The translations under genes were made by a program, and so were the position numbers. A DNA stretch of 64,000 nucleotides from positions 82,855 through 146,854 of the forward strand of contig QJPP01000470.1 of the NCBI GenBank assembly GCA_003996215.1, given 5' to 3'. Source of the stretch: Jaltomata sinuosa (taxonomy: Eukaryota; Streptophyta; Magnoliopsida; Solanales; Solanaceae). Positions 56,806 through 64,000 of the stretch are shown here, one piece after another (the first letter of the stretch is position 1; every line of letters starts with the position of its first letter). The notes beneath the pieces were generated by a model, which searched no databases, was not told the DNA's origin, and was given only the letters and a program-made list of their open reading frames with translations.

Positions 56806-57927
56806 GCCTGTCATTAATCCCCTGTTGGGGGTCATCATAGTGGTATTCGAATGGCCCATAAGATCTTGCAATGTGGCTATTATTGGCCAACTATTCACAA
56901 AAACGCCCATGAATTTGCTAAGGCTTGCAACAAATGTCAAAGGGAAGGAGGGATATCAAGGAAACACGAGCTCCCTCTAAAACCCATCCTTGTGATTGAG
57001 CTGTTTGATGTTTGGGGTATAGACTTCATGGGACCGTTCATGTTATTCGATGGAAACCGATACATATTGGTGGCTGTGGACTATGTATCTAAGTGGGTGG
57101 AGGCACTTGCGCTTCCCAGTAATGAGGGTAGGTGTGTCACAACATTCTTGAAAAAGAACATCTTCGCCAGGTTCGGTATGCCAAGGGAAATTATTAGCGA
57201 TGGAGGCTCTCACTTTTGCAATAATTAGTTTCGTGCCTTGCTTGAGAAATGTGGAGTGAAACACAGAGTTGCAACCCCTTATCATCCTCAGACGAGTGGA
57301 CAAGTGAAGGTTTCCAACAGAGAGATAAAGTCGATCCTGTCCAAGACCGTCAATGCAAATAGAAAGGATTGGTTGCGAAAGCTGGATGATGCTTTGTAGG
57401 CATACCAGACTGCATACAAGACCCCAATAGGTATGTCACCATATCAGCTTGTGTTTGGTAAGGCATGCCATCTTTCGATTGAGTTAGAGCATAAGGCCAT
57501 GTGGGCATTGAAGAAGCTGAACTTAGACTGGTGTACGACATTATTTCAGCGGCTAGGGCAGTTGAATGAATTGGATAAGTTCCACCTAAATGCATATGAG
57601 AGTTCAGCACTATATAAGAAGAGGATGAAGTTGTATCATGACCGGAAGATTGAAAAGAGGGATTTCCAGCTGGGTGACATGGTCTTGCTCTTTAATTCCA
57701 GGCTTCGCCTGTTTCCTGGAAAGTTAAAGTCCAAGTGGATTGGACCCTTCAAGGTGGTACAAGGTTTTCCTCATAGGGCTGTTGAACTTGAAAACCATAA
57801 GGGAAAAAGGTTTAAGGCAAACGGGCAACGGATCAAAGGTTATTTCAGCACACCAGAAGAGATCAAAACGATTGAAGCTTGGAGCATTGATGAACTCGTC
57901 TCACCTAAGGAGCTTGAGGAAGTCTGA
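56806..57927 (+). pseudogene. Integrase, element F
   Basis: GGHHSGIRMAHKILQCGYYW and FAKACNKCQREGGIS form the zinc finger (56828-56955, after a frame change). GIDFMGPFMLFDGNRYILVAVDYVSKWVEA has the first Asp and ISDGGSHFCNN the second (57198). GQVKVSNREIK has Lys (codon 57307-57309) at the catalytic Glu, 35 residues after the Asp. MSPYQLVFGKACHLSIELEHKA and a 164-residue C-terminal part with KWIGPFKVVQGFPHRAVEL and FKANGQRIKGYF end at 57927. Stops are at 57226 and 57397. Confidence 0.92.
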
Positions 57928-57992
57928 GTAATCAAGCAGCCTACGTCATGTTGCGATGTTAAATCAGGCGTTGCATGGGAGGCAACCCATGA
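57921..57992 (+). repeat. 72-nt conserved unit, copy 1, at the pol stop
   Basis: It begins AGTCTGAGTA (containing the pol stop TGA) and ends with the hairpin CATGGG-AGGCAA-CCCATG at 57974-57991. Confidence 0.85.
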
Positions 57993-58049
57993 TCTTGTAC
58001 TTTACTTTAGTTTATTTTCAGCTATAATGGTTGTCAAGTGTTTTGGTGA

Positions 58050-58121
58050 AGTCTGAGTAACCAAAATACTTGCGTCTTGCCGCGATGTTATATCAAGCAC
58101 TGCATGGAAGGCAATCCATGG
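58050..58121 (+). repeat. 72-nt conserved unit, copy 2
   Basis: It begins AGTCTGAGTAACC and ends with CATGGA-AGGCAA-TCCATG at 58103-58120. The stem differs from copy 1 at one base pair on both sides, keeping pairing. Confidence 0.85.
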
Positions 58122-58189
58122 ACTAATGTGTGTGCATTTTGCAGAAGGAAGGGAGATGAAAACAAGGGCTAAAACTGTAGGCAAAAACA

Positions 58190-58786
58190 AGGGATCACAC
58201 GGGCTCTGTGATAGCCCGTCGCGATGTGTCAAAAAGTTAGTGGTCTGCCTCATTTCCACGTCCCACATGATGGGCCGTTCCCGCTCCGACGGGTGTGGGA
58301 ATGGGCGTGAAGCCCCTCATAAAGAGAATAAAATTTTTCTAAGTATGAGGAGAGGAGTCTCTGCCCCATCTCCATGGCCTACATGACGGGACGTCGAGTC
58401 CCTGAAGGGCGTAGGGATGGGCGTGACACCTCAAGTGATAAATATGACCAACATCCAGGTAAGTGAGTCTTGACGGGCCATCGCACGTCCGATGGGTGTC
58501 GCGTGGCCCATCGTCTGGGTCGGTCAAAAGAGGTCAATATGTTATTTTAATTTCTATTTCCGACCCAACCCGACTCGGAATCCCTTTTTCCTCGCGTCTA
58601 TTATGTTTTACCTCATTCATTTGAGGTCAAATTCTTCTCTCTCAAAACCCTCTCACACCCACTGATTCACATCCCCAAATCCCACTCCCCACGATCGCTT
58701 ACCTCATATTTCCATAAGGTCCCCACGAATCACACACAACTCGGCATTAGGGAGTTTGTCTCACAAGGTTCTTGGCAACTAAAGAA
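58190..58786 (+). promoter_or_regulatory. Possible internal promoter and leader for the third ORF, element F
   Basis: From 58190 to 58520 there are inverted GACGGG/CCCGTC and GGGCGTG motifs like those in the LTR. They are followed by TTCCGACCCAACCCGACTCG, TATTATG, and a pyrimidine/A-rich stretch (TCTCTCAAAACCCTCTCACA) resembling a plant leader. It ends AAAGAAGTAAGT, a consensus splice donor with GT at 58787. Inference from layout only. Confidence 0.4.
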
Positions 58787-59504
58787 GTAAGTAGTTCCTT
58801 CTTTCTACTTGCTAACCCTATTTGAAACTCAAAATCAATAATCATGGGTTTTCAAGTAGTGTGAGTATGATCATGGTGTTTGTGACATCAAATCCTAAGT
58901 GTAAAGATGTGTTTAGTGATTTGGTGATTTTTTTTAGTTGTTGAAATTGGAAATTAGGGTTTGTGAAAGAGTTATTATGTGCCATTGATATTATGTTGTT
59001 TTCCTACTATTGAGAGTGATGGGGATGATGCTAACAAAATGAGAAAGAGGGAGATGAGGATTTTTGTATGCCTGTTTGAATCCCACGGGCCAGCAGACGG
59101 GACGTCTGAGGCACGACGGGCGTCGGGCAAAGCATGGAACTGACCTAAAACTTGAAAATGTTTTTGGCCAGTTCCAATGCCCAACCCGATGGGACGTCGA
59201 ACCTTCCACTCCTGTGGCAGGTGCCCGTGGGAGGACAGTTGTCCTTAAAAACCCCACTGCCCTTTTCCGACGCCCTATCCCACGGGATGTCGGACCTCCC
59301 ACGCCCGTGGCACAGGGTCGTGGAAGGGAAGAATTTACTCTGATTTGTTACTGGCCAATTCTGACGTCCTGTCCAACGGGACGTCGGACTTTCCACGCCC
59401 GTGGGAAGTTGTTTTTCTGTAAAAAATTCTAAGTATAGAATTTTTTTATTTTTTTCCGTAGTTTTGTCACTTTGATCCCGATTGCTAACATTTGTTTCCT
59501 GCAG
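58787..59504 (+). other. Candidate intron before the third ORF of element F
   Basis: The donor GTAAGT at 58787-58792 and the acceptor TTTGTTTCCTGCAG ending at 59504 would define a 718-nt intron. The acceptor lies 7 nt before an ATG at 59512. A second cluster of GACGGGACGTCG and CACGCCCGTGG motifs fills 59077-59410 inside it. Confidence 0.45.
59077..59410. repeat. Second internal GACGGGACGTCG/CACGCCCGTGG cluster in element F
   Basis: Four repeats have the pattern ACGGGACGTC or CGGGATGTCGG, about 20 nt, then CACGCCCGTGG or a variant, at about 59096, 59190, 59282 and 59376 (spacing 90-95 bp). The motif matches the LTR cluster of the same element. Confidence 0.7.
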
Positions 59505-59511
59505 GTACTAA

Positions 59512-60526
59512 ATGGCACCAAAACCATAATTAAGACAAGGGGGCCCGGAAAGCTAAAGACGCATCCAGACCATCTCGGCTAGGAGATCAGCCCACTGATT
59601 TCGAGGCCGAGAAGAGCAACTATGACAATCCCCCCTTGTCCGGAATACTAGAAGGAAGTTGGTTGTGTCTTCCTCTCACTCTGACGAGAAGGGAGCCAAC
59701 CAACCTGCAGACAAACAAGGATCATCCTCCGATTCATCTGAATCTGCTGTCGATAGTGATCAGGCACCTACTGGGAAAGAACTGGCAACCTTAGTTTCAA
59801 GCGGCACAGGTGACGAATCGGGGGATGAGGAAGGTTCAGGCTCTGAGCATAGTTCGGCCAAAGGCGAAAGGGGAGATGTTGACTCCGACACAGAAACTAC
59901 CACACCAGAAAAAGGGCACTCCTTCACCTACTCCATCTGGCCCTGGCGCTGTATTAGGATGAAATCGAGAGACCCTTAGATAGAGTGTCGAAGGGTCACA
60001 AGCTATATTTGATTATGGCCTTGAGGTGACAGGAAGGGGACATCTGAGGAGGCCTATTGCTGAGGAATGGAAGATAGATCTGTTCAAACTGACGAAGTTC
60101 CCAAAATTGGATGCTTATTTCTAGCACTACAGGTTGGACTGGACTAGCAAGCCCCTTCCAGGGTTTCAGCCAACTCTCGTGAGAGAGTTTTATGGAAACT
60201 ATCAAGCCATCCAGGAGGGGTTGTGTCAAAAGGGACAGAAAATCAATGAATTGCCCGCTCTTGAGAGCGTCCCGGTAAGGGGTATCCAAATCAATATCTC
60301 GATCGAAACCATCAATAGATTCCTATTCGGGCCAGGGTATGAGGCACCTATGGACACCTATGACTATGAGTACCGGGTGAAGCATGAGGAGCTGAGGACA
60401 AAGTGGTTGGAAAAGCGCTTGACTACAATCGGGACACCTACGTGGCTAAAACAAGACAAGCCTGTGATTCATAAGGCCTTGTTATCATTTGAGGCAAAAT
60501 TTTGGTGGGCACTGGTGCGACTTTGA
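59512..60526 (+). pseudogene. Third ORF of element F, N-terminal and middle part
   Basis: MAPKP at 59512 meets a stop after five codons; the frame that continues (ARKAKDASRPSRLGDQPTDF) is shifted. Next is an acidic Ser-rich stretch (DSDQAPTGKELATLVSSG and GDESGDEEGSGSEHSS, 59659-59979). A conserved-looking domain at 60030-60526 has RPIAEEWKIDLFKL, VREFYGNYQAIQEGL, PVRGIQINISIETINRFL and EAKFWWALVRL. It resembles a domain I recall in plant repeat-associated proteins (putative plant transposon protein type). It occupies the place of the env-like ORF of Athila elements; no signal peptide or membrane helix is seen. Confidence 0.72.
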
Positions 60527-61777
60527 CTGATGCCGACAGGTGCCGACAATAAGCTCACTTTGGAAAGGGCCATTCTAGTGGTCGCCCTAATGTCCAAGTA
60601 CAACCTCAACTTCGGGCAAATCATCGCAGAGGAGATTCGAGACAGAGTCACCAAGATCAGCTCTTTATACCCATTCCCTTGCTTGATTACTGAATTATGT
60701 GAGGAGGCCCAAGTCCCGAAGTATGCAGGGGTAGATCATCATGTCAGAGCTGCAAGGACCCACCATCCAGAGAGGTCCAAAGATGAGACGCATGTGCTAG
60801 GTCTGAGTGGTACTTCTTAGCCCTTGGCTCTTACACTTGAGGCCCACGTGCCGACACCAGAAGGGACAACATCTCTCACGAATAGACCTACCCCACAAGG
60901 TAGTCAGTCCGAGCATAATATTGCTGGTCCATCCACCTCCGCAGCTGACCCACGCTCATCCGCAGCACCTTCAGAGAATGACTCTGAGTCCATCTATGAC
61001 TTCCATCCGGCAAACTTCACGGACACCGTCCAGAGGACTCTTGAGCTGAGGAAGCAGATGGATGCGTTTGCCAAACAGTTTCAGCCAATTGTGAATGCTT
61101 CCATCCAAATGGCCATAGCACCATTTCTAAATGTCAATGCCTGGGTTGATGCATTGGAGAACAGGGTGGCTGAGAGACTAAAGGAGATGGGTGTGGTAGA
61201 GCTAACAGACCTAAAAAAGACGATCGTGGAGCTTAAGGTTGAGGTCGATCGGTTGAAGAATCCTCTTTCTACCCAAGCTAGAGCCCAGTAGTCCTGCCAC
61301 GGATCACACTAGAGCCCACGCTCAACCCATGGGATCTTATAGATCCCGACCTCCGTATGGCACACTTGGACTCGACGGCAGAAAAGGAGCCCAAAAAATC
61401 CGATGAACCACTTCCTGAGCCTGCTGCACATCAACGAAAAAGGAAGAGTAGAGACAAGCAAGTTCAAGGTGATGATGCTCTTCTTAGCCCGAAGTCTCAA
61501 AAGAATAAAGCGGACAGAGCTGAGAAGAGGGCAAGAGTCCTTGGCAGCACATCAGATTGAGGTTGATGGTGTTGGCCGAGGTGGTTCGGCGAGTGGTGTT
61601 GCTGGACCATTAGACATACCTTCTTTAGACCCCATTGTGGGAGAGGATATTGTTAGAGCTGCTCGGGAAGCTATTACTGTTGATGAGAGGACTGTAGAGG
61701 TAGCCTGGATTGATGAGAGCACTACGGGCACCAATCTTGAGGGCCCGAAGGATGTGACACCTGATACCGGTGCTTAG
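60527..61777 (+). pseudogene. Third ORF of element F, C-terminal part
   Basis: The conserved domain continues: KLTLERAILVVALMSKYNLNFGQIIAEEI and YPFPCLITELCEEAQVP (60550-60715). A Pro/Ser/Thr-rich linker follows, then a predicted coiled coil (ENRVAERLKEMGVVELTDLKK, TIVELKVEVDRLKNPL, 61140-61270). Next are a Lys/Arg-rich basic stretch (HQRKRKSRDKQ and KNKADRAEKRARV, 61420-61545) and an acidic end (DVTPDTGA) with a stop at 61775-61777. Frames change around 60526, 60820 and 61290-61560. Function unknown; a nuclear or nucleic-acid-binding role is a guess from the basic patch. Confidence 0.68.
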
Positions 61778-61903
61778 GTGCCACAGGTATGTTCCCGCCC
61801 CCTTTTGTTTTGTTTTTTCGTGCATTGAGGGCAATGCCCATTTATTTTTGGTGGGGTGGGGGCAGTATTGGGTGAGTATGTTTTTGAGGGGGCATCTTGG
61901 CAA

Positions 61904-61975
61904 AGTCTGAGTAGCCAAGAGACTCAGGTCGTGCCACGACGTTAAATCAGGCGCTGCATGGGAGGCAACCCATGA
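61904..61975 (+). repeat. 72-nt conserved unit, copy 3, after the third ORF
   Basis: AGTCTGAGTAGCC to CATGGG-AGGCAA-CCCATG (61957-61974). It lies about 130 nt downstream of the third ORF's stop, as copy 1 lies at the pol stop. Confidence 0.85.
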
Positions 61976-63367
61976 GGGTACTCACAAAGTACCCGAGTCC
62001 TTGGGGTTTTCTTGGTTGTGTTCTTTCCCAAGGATTTTAATTTCTGTTGAACCAGCACGTTTAGTATAGCCTGTATGTAGTAAAAGAAGAAAAGGAACTT
62101 AGTGCAGTCTATGATGTGATTTCGAATTAGATTTTTGATTGAAAAATGGAGACCCCTCCAAATAGTTGTGTGACATAATAGTATCTATTTTTGATAGACT
62201 AACCATTGTGGATCTATGCATGACATTGTGTTGATTGATCTGATGAATGGCTTAAGCTAGAGTATGAACCTAATAGGTAGAATTTGATTGTTTGACTCTG
62301 TGCCATGTGTGTGTGAGCTTAATTTAATTTGTTCTTGCTTTGTGTGCCAATCTAGAACTTGCCCGGTTAGTCTTGCCTAGGTCGTAGGATGGTTGATTAG
62401 GAAAGGATCATAGGCCATTTTTGAAATAGCCCACTTTATCCCAAATGACCGACCAAATGATGTGAATACCCTTTGATCCCTGATTTGAGCCTACATTGAC
62501 CCTTTTTGTTGTTTAGCCTAATCACCTTACCTGTTTCGTTTTACGAACCTCTTGTTTGGCCCTGCTCCCTCCTTGGTTTTGTGTACCTCAACTCAGGCAA
62601 CTCACCTAAGTTGAGGGTGGCTACTATAGAGGAAAGTGATAAGTGTGGGTACGAATAGAAGAGGTTAGAGATAAAAAAAAAGGAGAATTAACGGGTGCGA
62701 CGGCTAAAAAAAAGAGAAAGAGAAAAACAAAGAAAAAAAAGAAAGAAAAAGAAAATGTGAGAAAATAGTTGAGTTTGAAATAAAAGTCGCACCCGTCACT
62801 TGAAAAAGAAGAAATATAAAGGGAGAAAAAGGGAGGAAGAGAATAGATTTGGTCTGATAAGTGGAAGCAAGATAGCGTAGTGTCAAGGAGGGCTTAGTCA
62901 CTATTCCCATATCTACCATACCCGTCCCCGAGCCTACGTTACAAGCCGAGTAAAGTACTATAGTGATCCTAATCCAATTGTTCAAAAACCGAGGCATAGA
63001 AAATAAGGTCAAGCCCATGGTATTGTGCACGCATTGCTTGAATATCTTTGTGAGTGTGAGTGTTTAGTTCAGTCCCTGAAATTTAATTGTGTTATTGTGC
63101 GAACGGGACTTCTTTGTGGTGAGGGCACTAGAGCAACTTTGACTTCCGACTGTTACTGTGAGTCTCATATGTGTATGCTAGGTCTTCTGTTGATAACATA
63201 ATGTCGTCCATGGATCCCTTTTGTGTTGTCTTGATAAACGAAACATATACACTGGTTTTGTATTGAAAAAGGAGGGGGATACTTGTTGTGTATTGAATTG
63301 CTAAATCATGACTGTTGTAGTTCCTGGTCTTCTTTTGCTTAAGCGTCGTTTAGTTTTGTTTGGTTTA
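61976..63367. other. 3' untranslated region of element F
   Basis: No ORF beyond composition artefacts is seen. It holds an inverted repeat around a purine-rich block (62691-62796) and further purine-rich runs to about 62850. The stretch 62850-63367 shows nothing recognisable. Confidence 0.65.
62691..62796. repeat. 11-bp inverted repeat enclosing a purine-rich block
   Basis: ACGGGTGCGAC at 62691-62701 and its perfect reverse complement GTCGCACCCGT at 62786-62796 flank 84 nt that are mostly A and G. Confidence 0.85.
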
Positions 63368-63385
63368 TTGCTTGAGGACAAGCAA
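63368..63385 (+). other. Perfect 7-bp stem-loop next to the 3' LTR of element F
   Basis: TTGCTTG, loop AGGA, then CAAGCAA, ending 20 nt before the LTR. It has the same loop as in B and E but an unrelated stem. Confidence 0.9.
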
Positions 63386-63388
63386 AGA

Positions 63389-63405
63389 TTCTAAGTTGAG
63401 GGTGT
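63389..63405 (+). other. Polypurine tract region of element F
   Basis: TTCTAAGTTGAGGGTGT directly precedes the right LTR. AAGTTGAGGGTGT is the probable primer for plus-strand synthesis, as in Athila elements. Confidence 0.7.
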
Positions 63406-64000
63406 TGATGTGCCGGGATTTGATGGCACATTCGACGCTTAAAATAAAGGATTTTTGGGAGTTCTTGAGTACATTTTGTTGGATTTAATGTCGTTTGTTA
63501 GTTGTGCATGGACAAAGTATGAAATAGGTAAAAGTGCCAAAAAGTTGCGGTTTCTGAGCAAAAGATAGGCCACCACGGGCGTCATACCCACGACGGCCCG
63601 TGGGGCAGGCCGTTGGATTGAGACAGCAAGAATTGCCAAGGCATTGGGGGCCCGACGAGCTGGCATGACGCCCGTGGAAGCCATGATGGGACATCGCCGT
63701 GCCCATCAAAATGCTCCAGGGAGACATGCTAATAGCCAAGGAAGGGAGACGGGCACCACGACGCCCGTGACAATCCATACGGCCCATCTCTGATGCCTGT
63801 GGAAACCAGGCAGAAGAGCTGGAGAAGAGCCAAGGCAGGCGACGTGAGGACCGCGACGGGAATCACATCCACGATGGCCCGTCGCCTCAGCCCGTGAGAA
63901 CGTGGCAGGGAGATGACTTGAAGAATTGAAGATGACCGACGGGCACCCACGACTCCCGTCGCACCAGCGATGGGTCGTGAGGTGTCCCGTCAGATCTGCC
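63406..64000 (+). repeat. Right (3') LTR of element F, truncated by the window end
   Basis: It begins TGATGTGCCG and matches the first ~595 bases of the left LTR (50610-51200), including the ACGGGC...GCCCGT cluster (63570-64000), whose arms are better preserved here (ACGGGCACCACGACGCCCGT at 63749). Confidence 0.93.

Larger units (their letters stand above)
50610..64000 (+). mobile_element. Element F: Athila-like Ty3/gypsy retrotransposon, right end outside window
   Basis: The left LTR is 50610-52180, the primer site 52184-52202 (tRNA-Asp type), gag-pol 52312-57927, a third ORF region 59512-61777 and the right LTR starts at 63406. RT motifs (DGYSRYNQI, FGLCNAPAIFQ, GHAGFYRRFIKDFSKIANPLCKLL), the tRNA-Asp primer site and the third ORF after pol are the features of the Athila lineage. 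Integrase and RT have lost catalytic residues, so it is dead. Confidence 0.93.

Noticed and set aside
59145..59396. Frames in the 59 kb GACGGG cluster on both strands
   Set aside because: They arise from the repeated CG-rich units inside the candidate intron and show no protein motif.
62704..63030. Minus-strand 108-codon frame in the 3' region of F
   Set aside because: Its C-terminal half is the complement of a purine-rich tract, it has no family motif, and it lies in an untranslated region.

Overview
The window is plant nuclear DNA and consists almost entirely of nested LTR retrotransposons. The base composition, the Ty3/gypsy (Tekay-like chromovirus and Athila-like) and Ty1/copia proteins, the tRNA-Met and tRNA-Asp type primer sites, a tRNA-derived SINE and a Stowaway-like MITE all fit a large, repeat-rich plant genome. 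From the family resemblance I infer Solanaceae, without proof. No intact host gene was seen; every retroelement reading frame is broken.

Layout. (1) Bases 1-770: purine-rich low-complexity DNA and unassigned sequence. (2) Element B (Tekay-like, minus strand): internal part 11425-16449, right (5') LTR 16450-18553, left (3') LTR truncated at about 771 and split at 1450. (3) Element A (Tekay-like, minus strand, 1451-11011), inserted into B's left LTR with a 5-bp target duplication (TCTTT). (4) 18554-20077: unassigned AT-rich DNA. (5) Element C: a Ty1/copia copy on the plus strand, missing its 5' part, with its 3' LTR starting at 23393. (6) Element D (same family as A, minus strand, 23590-33237), inserted into C's 3' LTR (TSD TATAC). 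(7) 33243-36040: the rest of C's LTR, a SINE, a MITE, a fragment of a cyclic-nucleotide-gated-channel-like gene, and a GATACAT-rich repeat. (8) Element E (third Tekay-like family, plus strand) from 36041; a solo LTR of the A/D family (38284-40737, TSD CCCTT) sits in its left LTR. (9) Element F (Athila-like, plus strand) from 50610 to beyond the window end, inserted in E's right LTR, with gag-pol and a third ORF.

How the parts relate. A, B, D and E encode the standard gag, protease, RT, RNase H, integrase and chromodomain order, and F encodes gag-pol plus an additional ORF; all are now pseudogenes. The order of events is readable: B before A, C before D, and E before both F and the solo-LTR founder.

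The most interesting signals are non-coding. A stem-loop with an RGGA loop sits 17-20 nt before the 3' LTR in all five gypsy elements, with different stem sequences. Clusters of short inverted repeats lie just upstream of the putative TATA box in four different LTR families. A repeated ~72-nt unit in F follows two ORF ends and carries a hairpin with one compensatory base-pair change. F also shows a candidate intron and leader in front of its third ORF. In coding DNA, four of five gypsy integrases have Lys at the catalytic Glu position.
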